Numbered from the stretch's first letter, positions 39,511-48,753 are shown. The stretch: 64,000 nt of DNA from Arthrobacter sp. AFG20 (GCF_002892795.1 NZ_PJMC01000005.1:186001-250000); one strand, 5' to 3'. The notes: generated by a model not told the origin, from the sequence alone. A program made the numbers and translations.

Positions 39511-41288
39511 TGACGGAGACACTCTTCGGCGGACCCACTCTGCCTCCGGCTTATCCGGAACGTGCAGCCTGGGGAACCGCCCAAAAGCTCCGCGCCTGGC
39601 AACAGGAAGCCCTGGACCTCTACTTCAGCAGGGCTCCCCGCGACTTCATGGCAGTGGCCACCCCCGGCGCCGGCAAAACCACCTTTGCGCTCAGGGTGGC
39701 CTCCATGCTCATCGAGGCCGGCACGGTGAACCGCGTGACCATTGTGGCGCCAACAGACCACCTGAAGCGGCAGTGGGCTGACGCTGCGGCGCGCGTCGGA
39801 ATCGCGATTGACCCCAACTTCAAGAATTCCGACGGCCAGCACGGCCGCGGGTTCATCGGCGTGGCCGTGACCTATGCGCAGGTGGCCAGCAAGCCCATGC
39901 TGCACCGGGCCAAGACCGAAGCCGCCCGCACCCTGGTGATCCTTGACGAAATCCACCACGGCGGCGAGGCGCTGTCCTGGGGTGACGGCCTCCGCGAGGC
40001 CTTCGATCCCGCGGCCCGGCGGCTGTCACTGACCGGTACGCCGTTCCGCTCGGACACCTCGCCCATTCCGTTCGTGGAGTACACCGAGGACCGTGAGGGC
40101 ATCCGGCGCTCCAAGTCGGACTACACCTACGGCTACGGCAATGCGCTCCGTGACCACGTGGTGCGGCCTGTTATCTTCATGGCCTATTCCGGGCAGATGC
40201 GCTGGCGCACCAGCGCCGGTGACGAGATGGCCGCCTCCCTCGGCGAGGCCGCGGTCACCAAGGACATCACGTCACAGGCCTGGCGGACAGCCCTGAACCC
40301 TGCGGGGGAATGGATTCCCGCCGTTCTGGCGGGAGCGGACAAGCGGCTCAGCGAGGTCCGGCGGTCCGTTCCCGACGCCGGCGGCCTGGTGATCGCCACC
40401 GACCACGAAGACGCCAGGGCGTACGCCGGCCAGCTCAAGAAGATCACCGGCGAGTCACCCACCGTGATTCTGTCCGATGACGCGAAGGCCTCAAACAAGA
40501 TTGAGGAGTTCAGCGCGGGCAACCAGCGCTGGATGGTTGCCGTGCGCATGGTGTCCGAAGGCGTGGACGTGCCGCGCCTTTCGGTGGGCGTCTACGCGAC
40601 GTCAACCTCCACACCCTTGTTCTTCGCCCAGGCAGTGGGCCGCTTTGTGCGTTCCCGGAAGCGGGGCGAGACGGCCTCAGTCTTCCTGCCGTCCGTTCCC
40701 CAGCTGATGGCGCTGGCCAACAGCATGGAAGCCGAACGTGACCATGCCCTGGACCGGCCGCAGAACGATGACGGGGACGGCCTGATGGACCTCGAAGAGT
40801 CGCTGATGGACGAGGCGAACCGCGAGGAGAAGGCGTCGGACAGCCTGACCAAGGGCAAGTTTGAGGCGCTGGACTCGCAGGCGTCGTTCGACCGTGTACT
40901 GTTCGACGGCGGCGAGTTCGGTACCGGAGGCGACATCGGCTCCGAGGATGAACTCGACTTCCTCGGCATCCCCGGCCTGCTGGACGCCGAGCAGGTGGGC
41001 ATGCTGTTGCGCCAGCGCCAGCACGAGCAGCAGGGCCGCAAGAAACGCCAGGGCCCTGCGGCAGCGCCGGCCGCCCCCGCGGTACCCGACCACCGGATGC
41101 TGATGGATCTGCGGAACGAGCTGGCGAAGAACGTGGCGGCCTGGTCTGCGCGGACGGGCACCCCGCACGGGGTGGTGCACACGAAGCTGCGGACCGTCTG
41201 CGGCGGCCCTCCGGTGGCACAGGCGAACGAGGAGCAGCTGCAGTCCAGGCTGAAGAAGCTCCAGGACTGGTTCATCGGCAGGACATAG
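39510..41288 (+). CDS. Superfamily 2 DEAD/DEAH-type helicase
   Basis: 592 residues. Motif I ATPGAGKTT at 50-58, motif II DEIH near 146, motif III LTGTPFR, RecA2 motifs AVRMVSEGVDVPRLSVGVYAT and motif VI QAVGRFVRSRKRG near 373. A charged C-terminal region (430-592) with Gln/Arg-rich coil QRQHEQQGRKKRQG is not assigned. The core resembles XPB/RAD25-like and restriction-type DNA helicases more than RNA helicases. It is translationally coupled to DUF3039. The biological substrate is unknown. Confidence 0.9.
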   Translation: MTETLFGGPTLPPAYPERAAWGTAQKLRAWQQEALDLYFSRAPRDFMAVATPGAGKTTFALRVASMLIEAGTVNRVTIVAPTDHLKRQWADAAARVGIAIDPNFKNSDGQHGRGFIGVAVTYAQVASKPMLHRAKTEAARTLVILDEIHHGGEALSWGDGLREAFDPAARRLSLTGTPFRSDTSPIPFVEYTEDREGIRRSKSDYTYGYGNALRDHVVRPVIFMAYSGQMRWRTSAGDEMAASLGEAAVTKDITSQAWRTALNPAGEWIPAVLAGADKRLSEVRRSVPDAGGLVIATDHEDARAYAGQLKKITGESPTVILSDDAKASNKIEEFSAGNQRWMVAVRMVSEGVDVPRLSVGVYATSTSTPLFFAQAVGRFVRSRKRGETASVFLPSVPQLMALANSMEAERDHALDRPQNDDGDGLMDLEESLMDEANREEKASDSLTKGKFEALDSQASFDRVLFDGGEFGTGGDIGSEDELDFLGIPGLLDAEQVGMLLRQRQHEQQGRKKRQGPAAAPAAPAVPDHRMLMDLRNELAKNVAAWSARTGTPHGVVHTKLRTVCGGPPVAQANEEQLQSRLKKLQDWFIGRT

Positions 41289-41289
41289 C

Positions 41290-41305
41290 CGGGCAGAAAA
41301 GCCCG
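41290..41305. terminator. Small stem-loop between the helicase and pncA
   Basis: CGGGC (41290-41294) pairs with GCCCG (41301-41305) around AGAAAA, followed by AATAT. It is short and weak, but lies in the 34-bp convergent gap. Confidence 0.35.
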
Positions 41306-41322
41306 AATATCGCAGGCGGGAA

Positions 41323-41958
41323 CTACTCGAGGTCCACGCCGCCCAGCTCCATTTCGGCGTAGGTGTCGTCGAGGTCATCGGCGATGCCCGCCGTCAGCCG
41401 TTTAATCACGGTGACGGCGTAGCCGGCCTGGACGGCATCCAGTGACGTCGCCATGACGCAGTGGTCGGTGGCGAGGCCCACCACCACGACGTCCTCCACG
41501 TCGTGGCTCTGGAGCCAGTCGTCGAGGCCGATTGCGTCTTCCTCAGGGGCGTAGCCGGGGTCGGCCGCGCCGGGCAGGGAACCGGGCTGGCGCTCTCCGG
41601 TGGGGACGGCGTCCTCCGGTGCCAGCAGGCCTTCGAACCCGGAATAGGCCGCGGCATGCAGGCCCTTGTGGAAGTAGGCCTGGATGTGTTCAGTGTCGAG
41701 TTCCGGGTGGAGCTCGGCACCCTGGGTCCCGGCCACGCAGTGCGGCGGCCAGCTGTCCTTGAAGTCCGGGGCTTCTGAGAAATGGGAGCCAGGATCGACG
41801 TGCCAGTCCTGCGTGGCCACGATGTGGTCGAACTGGCCGTGGTGGTTCTCGACGTACTCGCTGATGGCCCCGGCCACGGCGGCGCCGCCCTCCACCGGCA
41901 GCGCGCCGCCCTCGCAGAAATCGTTCTGGACGTCGACGATGATGAGTGCCCGTGCCAT
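41323..41958 (-). CDS. pncA: Nicotinamidase (isochorismatase fold)
   Basis: 211 residues. Hydrolyses nicotinamide to nicotinate in NAD salvage. Catalytic Asp in IIVDVQNDFCEGG, metal ligands in ATQDWHVDPGSHFS, catalytic Lys in YFHKGLHAAAYSGFEG, and the nucleophile Cys in GLATDHCVMATS. It lies 22 bp after pncB on the same strand, so nicotinate made here feeds directly into PncB. ATG 41958 with GAGGAGA upstream. Confidence 0.94.
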   Translation of the reverse strand: MARALIIVDVQNDFCEGGALPVEGGAAVAGAISEYVENHHGQFDHIVATQDWHVDPGSHFSEAPDFKDSWPPHCVAGTQGAELHPELDTEHIQAYFHKGLHAAAYSGFEGLLAPEDAVPTGERQPGSLPGAADPGYAPEEDAIGLDDWLQSHDVEDVVVVGLATDHCVMATSLDAVQAGYAVTVIKRLTAGIADDLDDTYAEMELGGVDLE

Positions 41959-41980
41959 CAGTTGTTCTCCTCAGTTCCCA

Positions 41981-43309
41981 TCAGTTGTCCTCATAGAGCG
42001 TCGGGATAGCCGGCTCGCCGCGGTGCAGGCGGTGGACGACCGAGGGCAGTTCGGCCATGGAATCGGCGTGGCGCTGCCGGGCGCGCAGGACGCCTTCGTG
42101 GCCGGTCCAGCCGGGCAGGAGCTCGCCATTCTTGATGAACTGCTGCAGCAGCGCACGGTCGTTGCCGTCATCCGCCGGCCGGTGTCCTACACCGATGAGC
42201 TCCTGTGTGGCCGTACCGTTGTCGTTGAGCCGGCGGAGGGCGTACTTGCGCCCGCCCTTGCTCGTCTTGTTCTTGGCGGCCTTGGCCACCGAAACGAACT
42301 CCCCGGCGTCGTTGGTCCGGCTGACCAGCTTGTAGACCATGCTGGCGGTCGGTGCGCCGGAGCCCGTCACGAGGGAAGTGCCTACCCCATAGGAGTCGAC
42401 GGGGGCGGACTGCAGGGCCGCAATTGCGTATTCGTCCAGGTCGGAGGTCACCGTGATGCGGGTGCGCTCGTTGCCCAGGTCATCCAGCAGCTGCCGGACC
42501 CACTGCGCCTGCTCCACCAGGTCGCCGGAGTCCAGCCGCACGGCGCCCAACTTGTCCCCGGCGATGTCAACGGCCGTGCGGACGGCGGTCTCGACGTCGT
42601 ACGTGTCCACCAGCAGCGAGGTGCCGGCCCCCAGGGAGGCGATCTGCGCCTCAAAGGCGGCCCGCTCGGTGTCATGGAGAAGCGTGAAGGAGTGGGCGGC
42701 GGTGCCCACGGTCTTGAGGCCGTACCGCAGTCCGGCCTCAAGGTTTGAGGTGCTGTCGAACCCGGCGATGACGGCGGCACGGGCGGCAGCGGTGGCTGAT
42801 TCCTCCTGGGTCCGCCGGGACCCCATCTCGATGCAGGGCCGCTGGCCGGCGGCCATCACCATGCGCGACGCCGCCGAGGCAATGGCGCTGTCGTGGTTGA
42901 GGACGGACAGGACGTACGTCTCCAGGATGCACGCCTCGGCGAACGTCGATTCGACGATCAGGATGGGGGAGTTGGGGAAGTAGGCCTCGCCCTCGGCGTA
43001 ACCCCAGATGTCCCCGGTGAAGCGGAAGTCTGCCAGGTAGTCGAGCGTCTCCTTGTTAACCACTCCGGTGTGCGCCAGGAACTCGAGCTCCGTGTCGCCG
43101 AACCGGAAGGCCATGATGCCTTCGAGCAGCCTGCCCGTACCGCCCACGATGCCGTAGCGGCGCCCGTCCGGGAGCCGGCGCGCGAACGCCTCGAACACGG
43201 CCTTGCGGTGCGCGGCGCCGGAATGGAGGGCCCCCTGCAGCATGGTCAGCTCGTAATGGTCGGTGAACAGGGACGTACGGGGCTGCTCCCAGCCGGCGGA
43301 GTTACTCAC
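41981..43309 (-). CDS. pncB: Nicotinate phosphoribosyltransferase
   Basis: 442 residues. Makes nicotinate mononucleotide from nicotinate, PRPP and ATP. Seen: SLFTDHYELTMLQGAL at the start, FEAFARRLPDGRRYGIVGGTGRLLEG, EMGSRRTQEESA, LVDTYDVETAV, AVRLDSGDLVEQA and the phosphate-binding SYGVGTSLVTGSG. The start is set at GTG 43309 (MSNSAG) because TAGAGT lies 7 nt upstream; the longer open frame to 43399 runs through the intergenic repeats and is rejected. GTG 43318 is a weaker alternative. Confidence 0.94.
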   Translation of the reverse strand: MSNSAGWEQPRTSLFTDHYELTMLQGALHSGAAHRKAVFEAFARRLPDGRRYGIVGGTGRLLEGIMAFRFGDTELEFLAHTGVVNKETLDYLADFRFTGDIWGYAEGEAYFPNSPILIVESTFAEACILETYVLSVLNHDSAIASAASRMVMAAGQRPCIEMGSRRTQEESATAAARAAVIAGFDSTSNLEAGLRYGLKTVGTAAHSFTLLHDTERAAFEAQIASLGAGTSLLVDTYDVETAVRTAVDIAGDKLGAVRLDSGDLVEQAQWVRQLLDDLGNERTRITVTSDLDEYAIAALQSAPVDSYGVGTSLVTGSGAPTASMVYKLVSRTNDAGEFVSVAKAAKNKTSKGGRKYALRRLNDNGTATQELIGVGHRPADDGNDRALLQQFIKNGELLPGWTGHEGVLRARQRHADSMAELPSVVHRLHRGEPAIPTLYEDN

Positions 43310-43316
43310 AAAAATC

Positions 43317-43322
43317 ACTCTA
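43317..43322 (-). promoter_or_regulatory. -10 hexamer for pncB-pncA (leaderless)
   Basis: TAGAGT on the minus strand ends 7 nt before GTG 43309. The tandem 59-bp repeats start immediately upstream of it. Confidence 0.45.
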
Positions 43323-43328
43323 GTCCCC

Positions 43329-43443
43329 ACCGGCTCCCACGTCTCGCTTCGCTTCGCCGCGGGGGCCCTCGCCGGCGTGGGCCCACGACCGGTTCCCACG
43401 TCTCGCTTCGCTTCGCCGCGGGGCCCTCACCGGCGTGGGCCCA
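43329..43443. repeat. Two tandem copies of a 59-bp-period palindromic repeat
   Basis: Copy 1 at 43329-43385 and copy 2 at 43388-43443 are nearly identical (ACCGG[C/T]TCCCACGTCTCGC and so on to GTGGGCCCA). Each copy starts with CCCACG and ends with CGTGGG, so each can fold back, and each contains CGCTTCGCTTCG. They fill the space between the divergent pncB and clpS promoters. Confidence 0.92.
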
Positions 43444-43452
43444 GCATCGCCA

Positions 43453-43458
43453 TAGAAT
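43453..43458 (+). promoter_or_regulatory. -10 hexamer for clpS (leaderless)
   Basis: TAGAAT ends 6 nt before ATG 43465; no Shine-Dalgarno is present. Confidence 0.5.
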
Positions 43459-43464
43459 GGACAG

Positions 43465-43842
43465 ATGACCTTAAGCGTTGCGCTCGGCCCTGACACCCAG
43501 GAGAGCACCCAGACCGGAACGGCGGTGTCCACCGACGCCCTGACCGCCCCGGACGTTCCTTGGAACCTTGTCATCTGGAATGACCCCGTTAATCTCATGA
43601 GCTACGTCAGCTACGTGTTCCAGAGCTATTTCGGCTACTCGGAAACCAAAGCCAACAAGCTGATGCTTGAGGTCCACAGGAAGGGCCGGTCCATTGTTGC
43701 CCACGGCAGCAAGGAACAGGTGGAGCAGCACGCGGTCGCGATGCACGGGTTCGGCCTGTGGGCCACCGTGGAGAAGGCCACCGGCGGAGACAGCGGGGGC
43801 GGCAAACGTGGCCCGGGCAAGGGCAAGGGAAAACGTGGCTAA
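43465..43842 (+). CDS. clpS: ATP-dependent Clp protease adaptor ClpS
   Basis: 125 residues. Delivers N-degron substrates to ClpCP or ClpAP. Family core: PWNLVIWNDPVNLMSYVSYVFQSYFGYSETKANKLMLEVHRKGRSIVAHGSKEQVEQHAVAMHGFGLWATVE in pieces, with the N-degron pocket residues around WNDP and the Clp-binding MLEVHRKG. A Gly/Lys-rich tail of about 18 residues follows. It overlaps the next gene by 8 bp. It heads the clpS-DUF2017-murI-MBL-rph-rdgB cluster. Confidence 0.95.
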   Translation: MTLSVALGPDTQESTQTGTAVSTDALTAPDVPWNLVIWNDPVNLMSYVSYVFQSYFGYSETKANKLMLEVHRKGRSIVAHGSKEQVEQHAVAMHGFGLWATVEKATGGDSGGGKRGPGKGKGKRG

Positions 43843-44401
43843 GGCTTTCAAATACGGACTCAAAGGCATCTCCGGCTTTCTTGAACCGGCCGAAAGGGAA
43901 CTGCTGCGCAGCCTGTTCGCCGACGTCATCTCCATGCTGGAGCCCGCGGACCGCGGTTCCGAGGATCCGCTCGCCGCGATGATCGGACTGGACATGGAGG
44001 TCCGGGAACCATCGGACCGCGCCCTCCGCCGGCTGCTGCCCAACGCAGTGAAGGACGACGCCGCGGCCTCGCTTGAGTTCCGCCAGCTCACCGAACGCTC
44101 GCTGCGGGAAAGCAAGATCGGCGCGCTGCGCGCCGCCGCGCTGGGCCTGGACAAGGACGAGCTCGTCCTGACGCCGGCTGATGCCCGGCATTGGTCCACG
44201 GCGCTCAACGACGTGCGGCTGGTGCTCGCCGAGCGGCTCGACATCCGGGACGAGGCGGACGCGGACCACGTCCACCAGATGCAGGACTGGTCCCAGGCCG
44301 AGGACGTGGAAAGCTACCTCGCCCTGGTCTACAACTTCACCACGTGGCTGCAGGAATCCCTCGTGCAGGCGATGCTGCAGTCTCTGGGCGCGCGGCCCTG
44401 A
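43835..44401 (+). CDS. DUF2017 family protein
   Basis: 188 residues, mainly helical, with no membrane segment. Contains FKYGLKGISGFLEPAERELLRSLFADVISMLEP, RRLLPNAVKDDAAASLEFRQLTERSLRESK and HQMQDWSQAEDVESYLALVYNFTTWLQESLV. It regularly follows clpS in actinobacteria; the function is unknown, and a link to proteolysis is inferred only from position. GTG 43835 lies 8 bp inside clpS; the longer frame to 43667 is a clpS shadow. Confidence 0.88.
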   Translation: MAKAFKYGLKGISGFLEPAERELLRSLFADVISMLEPADRGSEDPLAAMIGLDMEVREPSDRALRRLLPNAVKDDAAASLEFRQLTERSLRESKIGALRAAALGLDKDELVLTPADARHWSTALNDVRLVLAERLDIRDEADADHVHQMQDWSQAEDVESYLALVYNFTTWLQESLVQAMLQSLGARP

Positions 44402-44542
44402 GCCATTCCGGCGGCGAGCTTTTCCGCCACTGGGCGGCTCCAGCGGTGAGCCGTTTCGGCCGCCGGATGTGACAAATTCGACATGAGTCGCCCGCCACAA
44501 GTGATGGCCGCACCTCACGGGAAGACCTATCCTCAAATAATC

Positions 44543-45568
44543 ATGACTTCAGCATCGAGCATGGATCCGGCAGCAGGGGCTGCAGCGGAGTCCGCACCGG
44601 CCGACGGCGTAAATGTGGGATCGCTGCCGATCGGCGTCTTCGACTCCGGGGTCGGCGGCCTCACGGTGGCGCGGTCGATCATCGACCAGCTGCCGAACGA
44701 ATCCATTCTCTACGTCGGTGACACCGCCCACGGCCCGTACGGGCCGCTGCCCATCGCGGAGGTGCGCGCCAACGCACTCGGCGTCATGGACGAACTCGTG
44801 GACTCCGGCGTCAAGCTCCTCACCATCGCCTGCAACTCTGCGTCGGCCGCGGTGCTCCGGGACGCCCGTGAGCGCTACACGGCGCGTTACGGAATCCCCG
44901 TCATCGAAGTGATTCAGCCGGCCGTGCGCCGCGCTGTCGCGGCCACCCGCACCGGCCGGGTGGGCGTGATCGGCACCTCCGCCACCGTGGGCTCCAGGGC
45001 CTACGAGGACACCTTCGCTGCGGCGCCTGACCTGGAGATCACATCCGTGGCCTGCCCTGCATTCGTGCCGTACGTGGAGGCCGGCATCACCACGGGGCCG
45101 GAACTGCTCGACATCGCCCGAGAGTACCTTGAGCCGCTGAAAGCCGCGGGCGTGGACACCGTGGTGCTGGGCTGCACGCACTATCCGCTCCTGACCGGCG
45201 TGATTTCCTACGTCATGGGCGAGGACGTCACGCTGGTCTCCAGTGCCGAGGAAACCGCCAAGGACGTATACCGGGCGCTGGCCAGCAACGGCCTCGAACG
45301 GACGGACCCGGCGCCGCCGGAGCACAGCTTCATCGCCACCGGCGATGCGGGCCAGTTCGAAGCGCTGGCCCGCAGGTTCCTGGGGCCGGAGGTGCTCAGC
45401 GTCAAGCACGTGGACCACGTCGCGGCGCAGTACCCCACAGGCAGCCTGGCGCGGATCACCCCCGAAATGATCGCCGCCGCGCGGAACGCGGCCGCCCGCC
45501 CGCGCATCTCGAACTTCGTCGGGCAGGCCGCCGGCAGCGGTGCAATCCCCGGGAGGTCGTTCCTGTGA
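44543..45568 (+). CDS. murI: Glutamate racemase
   Basis: 341 residues. Supplies D-glutamate for peptidoglycan. Two-base catalysis uses Cys in [12 protein letters not shown] and Cys in [10 protein letters not shown], with [25 protein letters not shown] and [11 protein letters not shown] around them. A non-conserved Ala/Ser extension of about 25 residues precedes the fold. ATG 44543 preferred; a TATCCT at 44528-44533 would give only a very short leader. The upstream ATG 44483 is less likely. The stop overlaps the next GTG by 4 bp. Confidence 0.93.
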   Translation: MTSASSMDPAAGAAAESAPADGVNVGSLPIGVFDSGVGGLTVARSIIDQLPNESILYVGDTAHGPYGPLPIAEVRANALGVMDELVDSGVKLLTIACNSASAAVLRDARERYTARYGIPVIEVIQPAVRRAVAATRTGRVGVIGTSATVGSRAYEDTFAAAPDLEITSVACPAFVPYVEAGITTGPELLDIAREYLEPLKAAGVDTVVLGCTHYPLLTGVISYVMGEDVTLVSSAEETAKDVYRALASNGLERTDPAPPEHSFIATGDAGQFEALARRFLGPEVLSVKHVDHVAAQYPTGSLARITPEMIAAARNAAARPRISNFVGQAAGSGAIPGRSFL

Positions 45569-46362
45569 AGCTCACCATCGTCGGCTGCACGGGCTCATTT
45601 CCCGGCCCCGGATCGCCCGCCTCCTGCTACCTGCTGACCGCCAACGACGGCCAACGGGTGTGGAAGGTGGTCATGGACCTCGGCAGCGGGGCCCTTGGCG
45701 CCATCCAGCGGTACACCGACCTCGAGGACATCGACGCGATTTTCCTCACCCACCTGCACCCCGATCACTGCATGGACCTCTGCGGCCTGCACGTGGCGGT
45801 GCGCTGGAAGCCCGGCGGCTGGGACCGGGGAAGGATCCCCGTCTGGGGCCCCGCCGCCACCGCCGACAGGATGGCAACGGCCTACGGTCTGGACCTGGAT
45901 CCGGGGATGCACGAGGAGTTCGACTTCACCAACTGGACCGAGCGCCAGTCCGTCACCGTCGGCCCCTTCACCGTGACGCCGTTCGCAGTGAACCACCCGG
46001 TGGAGGAAGCCTACGCGCTGCGCGTGGAGGTGACCGAGCCGGACACCGCCGGGAATGCCGTGACCCGCGTGCTGACCTATTCGGGTGACACGGATTCGTG
46101 CCGCGGCCTGGAGGAGGCGGCCAAGGACGCCGACCTCTTCCTCTGTGAAGCAGCTTTCGAGGAAGGCCGCGACGACGGCATCAAGGACGTCCACCTGACC
46201 GGCAAACGGGCCGCCGAGGCAGCCACCGCTGCCGGTGCCCGCCGACTTCTCCTCACCCACATTCCGGTGTGGACGTCGCAGACCAAGGTCATGGCCGAGG
46301 CACGCCCCGCCTTCGCCGGTGACGTGGCCGTGGCCGTGGCCGGCGTGCACTACACCGTCTGA
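45565..46362 (+). CDS. Metallo-beta-lactamase fold hydrolase
   Basis: 265 residues. The metal-binding motif reads [13 protein letters not shown], a variant of HxHxDH, with a second set in [24 protein letters not shown] and [25 protein letters not shown]. It resembles RNase Z-like or cyclic-nucleotide phosphodiesterase-type MBL proteins found between murI and rph in actinobacteria. Substrate not determinable. The GTG start overlaps the murI stop (GTGA). Confidence 0.9.
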   Translation: MKLTIVGCTGSFPGPGSPASCYLLTANDGQRVWKVVMDLGSGALGAIQRYTDLEDIDAIFLTHLHPDHCMDLCGLHVAVRWKPGGWDRGRIPVWGPAATADRMATAYGLDLDPGMHEEFDFTNWTERQSVTVGPFTVTPFAVNHPVEEAYALRVEVTEPDTAGNAVTRVLTYSGDTDSCRGLEEAAKDADLFLCEAAFEEGRDDGIKDVHLTGKRAAEAATAAGARRLLLTHIPVWTSQTKVMAEARPAFAGDVAVAVAGVHYTV

Positions 46363-46405
46363 CATCGGACTCTTTGGAGTGGCACCGTCCCGCCTGCAGC
46401 CTCGA

Positions 46406-46411
46406 TAAGCT
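46406..46411 (+). promoter_or_regulatory. -10 hexamer for rph (leaderless)
   Basis: TAAGCT ends 6 nt before ATG 46418. The AAAGG in the gap is one base from the ATG, too close for a normal Shine-Dalgarno. Confidence 0.4.
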
Positions 46412-46417
46412 AAAGGC

Positions 46418-47176
46418 ATGACTTCCGAAGCAACCACTGCCCCCGTCATCCGTGCCGACGGCCGCACCCCGGACCAGCTCCGGCCCATCAGCATCACCCG
46501 AGGCTGGTCCAAGCAGGCCGAGGGATCGGCCCTCATCGAGTTCGGCAACACCCGGGTCCTGTGCACCGCTTCCCTCACCGAAGGTGTTCCGCGCTGGCTC
46601 AAGGGCGAAGGCCGCGGCTGGGTGACCGCCGAATACGCCATGCTCCCGCGTGCCACGAACACCCGCTCGGACCGCGAGTCCGTCAAAGGCAAGATCGGCG
46701 GCCGCACCCACGAGATCTCCCGCCTGATCGGGCGCTCGCTGCGATCGATCATTGATACCAAGGCCCTGGGGGAGAACACCATCGTGCTGGACTGCGATGT
46801 CCTGCAGGCCGATGGCGGCACGCGGACGGCGGCCATCACCGGCGCCTACGTGGCGCTCGCCGAGGCCATCCGCTTCGCCCGCGAGAACAAGATGATCGCC
46901 CGCAACGCCCAGCCGCTGGTGGACACCATCGCGGCCGTTTCCGTGGGGATCATCGACGGTATTCCGATGCTGGACCTGCCGTACATCGAGGACGTGCGGG
47001 CCGAAACCGACATGAACGTCGTGGTGACCGGCTCCGGCAAGTTCGTGGAGGTCCAGGGCACGGCCGAGGGCGCCCCCTTCGACCGGGACGAGCTCAACAA
47101 GCTGCTGGACCTGGCACTGCTGGGAACGGAGCAGCTGGCCGCGATCCAGCGCGAAACCCTGGCCGAAGCTCCGTGA
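46418..47176 (+). CDS. rph: Ribonuclease PH
   Basis: 252 residues. Phosphorolytic 3' exonuclease that trims tRNA precursors. Seen: [47 protein letters not shown], the phosphate-site arginines in [49 protein letters not shown] and [18 protein letters not shown]. It overlaps rdgB by 4 bp (GTGA), a common actinobacterial pairing. Confidence 0.97.
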   Translation: MTSEATTAPVIRADGRTPDQLRPISITRGWSKQAEGSALIEFGNTRVLCTASLTEGVPRWLKGEGRGWVTAEYAMLPRATNTRSDRESVKGKIGGRTHEISRLIGRSLRSIIDTKALGENTIVLDCDVLQADGGTRTAAITGAYVALAEAIRFARENKMIARNAQPLVDTIAAVSVGIIDGIPMLDLPYIEDVRAETDMNVVVTGSGKFVEVQGTAEGAPFDRDELNKLLDLALLGTEQLAAIQRETLAEAP

Positions 47177-47829
47177 GCCGCGTGTCCGCAGCGGAGGCGG
47201 CACCCCGGCTGGTGCTGGCGACGCGCAACGCCGGGAAACTGCGGGAGTTGCGTGAGCTGCTGCGCGGGCAGATCCCGGGGCTCGACGTCGACACGCAGGT
47301 GGTGGACGCGGCCGCCGTCGGAGCCCCCGACGTCGCGGAAACCGGGGTGACCTTTGCGGAAAACTCGCTACTGAAGGCGCGGGCGGTGGCCGAAGCAACG
47401 GGGCTGGTGGCCATCGCCGACGACTCCGGGCTGTCAGTGGATGTCCTCGGGGGCGCGCCCGGGATCTTCTCCGCGCGCTGGGCCGGCCGGCACGGTGACG
47501 ACGACGCAAACCTGCGCCTGCTGCTGGCCCAGCTGGCGGACGTGCCGGACGGCCACCGCGGCGCCGCGTTCGTGTGCGCGGCGGCCCTTGCAGTGCCGGC
47601 GTCGTCGTCTGCGGACGGGGCCCGCGAAGTGGTGGAGTACGGCCAGCTGGCCGGCACGCTGCTGCGCGAACCTCGCGGCGAAGGCGGGTTCGGCTACGAT
47701 CCCGTCCTGGAACCTGCAGGCCTGGACCGCAGTTGCGCCGAGCTCAGCCCGGAGGAGAAAAACGCCATCAGCCACCGTGGCCTGGCGTTCCGTGCACTGC
47801 TTCCCTCGATCGTCGAGGCCCTCCGGTAA
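47173..47829 (+). CDS. rdgB: Non-canonical purine NTP pyrophosphatase (RdgB/HAM1)
   Basis: 218 residues. Removes dITP, XTP and ITP from the nucleotide pool. Seen: [66 protein letters not shown], and the specificity region [13 protein letters not shown] with [10 protein letters not shown]. Slightly longer than usual, with an Ala/Ser insert around residues 135-155. GTG start coupled to rph. Converges on DedA across a long palindrome. Confidence 0.94.
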   Translation: MSRVSAAEAAPRLVLATRNAGKLRELRELLRGQIPGLDVDTQVVDAAAVGAPDVAETGVTFAENSLLKARAVAEATGLVAIADDSGLSVDVLGGAPGIFSARWAGRHGDDDANLRLLLAQLADVPDGHRGAAFVCAAALAVPASSSADGAREVVEYGQLAGTLLREPRGEGGFGYDPVLEPAGLDRSCAELSPEEKNAISHRGLAFRALLPSIVEALR

Positions 47830-47830
47830 A

Positions 47831-47899
47831 CAGCAACGCGGGGTCACTTACCGCCCAATCCGGTCATCCCATTGGGCGCTAAGTGACCCCGCGTTGCTG
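47831..47899. terminator. Very long stem-loop between rdgB and DedA
   Basis: Arms 47831-47859 and 47871-47899 are reverse complements at 28 of 29 positions, with an 11-nt loop. The stem starts one base after the rdgB stop and ends 12 bases before the DedA stop. It is much longer than a normal terminator and may be a dispersed palindromic element serving as a bidirectional terminator. Confidence 0.75.
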
Positions 47900-47911
47900 G
47901 AGCCTGCGGTA

Positions 47912-48700
47912 TCAGTCCAGGTTCGTTTTGCGCTCGGCCTCAGGCTCGTGCTCTTCGATGAACTCCTCCACCGGGTCCGTCCCGAAGGCCGCTGCCTCGC
48001 GCTTGGCGGTCATGCCGCGCACAACTTCGATGCCGACAGGAATCACCGAGAGCAGGACGATCGCGATGAAGATGATGTCCAGGTTGTCCCGCACCCACGG
48101 GACCTTGTCGCCCAGCAGGTAGCCGAGAAGCGTCACGCCGCCGCCCCAGAGGAGGGCGCCGATGACGTTAAAGAGGAAGAACTTCCGCTTATCCATCTGG
48201 GCAACGCCCACGATGACCGGGACAAAGGTGCGGATGATGGGCACAAAGCGGGCCAGGATCAGGGCCTTGCCGCCGTGCTTTTCGAAGAACTTGTGCGCAC
48301 TGTCAACGTTCTCACGCTTGAAAAGCCTGGAGTCCGGCTTGTTGAAGATGGCGGGGCCCGCCTTGGACCCGATGAGATAGCCCGTCTGGTTGCCGATGAT
48401 GGCGGACACAATGATCAGCGCGGCGAAGAGCCAGATGTTGAATTTGATGGTGTCCGTGGCCACGAGCAGGCCCGCCGTAAACAGCATGGAATCCCCGGGC
48501 AGGAAGAATCCGATCAGCAGCCCGGTTTCGGCGAAGATAATCCCGCACACCAGCAGAACAACCCACGGGGCCAGGGCCGGGTCGGCGAGGAAGACCTGGG
48601 GGTTGAGCCAATCGGGCAGGAATGATGCCAGCTGCGGCTGGACGGGGCCGGCGCCACCCAGCGCGGGCACGGCAAAGTCGCTCAATGCATTAAAGTTCAC
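47912..48700 (-). CDS. DedA family membrane protein
   Basis: 262 residues. About five to six membrane helices, with family motifs GLLIGFFLPGDSMLF, GNQTGYLIGSKAGPAIFNKPDS, FFEKHGGKALILARFVPIIRTFVPVIVGVAQM and a C-terminal acidic/basic tail. DedA proteins translocate lipid carriers such as undecaprenyl phosphate or phosphatidylethanolamine; which one is not known here. GTG start, 6 nt after TACCCT. Divergent from the exonuclease-BRCT gene with only 53 bp between starts. Confidence 0.93.
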   Translation of the reverse strand: MNFNALSDFAVPALGGAGPVQPQLASFLPDWLNPQVFLADPALAPWVVLLVCGIIFAETGLLIGFFLPGDSMLFTAGLLVATDTIKFNIWLFAALIIVSAIIGNQTGYLIGSKAGPAIFNKPDSRLFKRENVDSAHKFFEKHGGKALILARFVPIIRTFVPVIVGVAQMDKRKFFLFNVIGALLWGGGVTLLGYLLGDKVPWVRDNLDIIFIAIVLLSVIPVGIEVVRGMTAKREAAAFGTDPVEEFIEEHEPEAERKTNLD

Positions 48701-48706
48701 GTTTCA

Positions 48707-48712
48707 AGGGTA
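48707..48712 (-). promoter_or_regulatory. -10 hexamer for DedA (leaderless)
   Basis: TACCCT on the minus strand ends 6 nt before GTG 48700. Confidence 0.4.
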
Positions 48713-48740
48713 CTTGACGGGCTCCGCGCCGCGGCCGGGC

Positions 48741-48746
48741 TACAGT
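48741..48746 (+). promoter_or_regulatory. -10 hexamer for the exonuclease-BRCT gene (leaderless)
   Basis: TACAGT ends 7 nt before GTG 48754. The region between is CCCC-rich with no Shine-Dalgarno. Confidence 0.45.
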
Positions 48747-48753
48747 TGTCCCC

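Noticed and set aside
43318..43399. N-terminal extension of pncB to 43399
   Set aside because: It would translate the tandem palindromic repeat; a -10 hexamer places the start at 43309.
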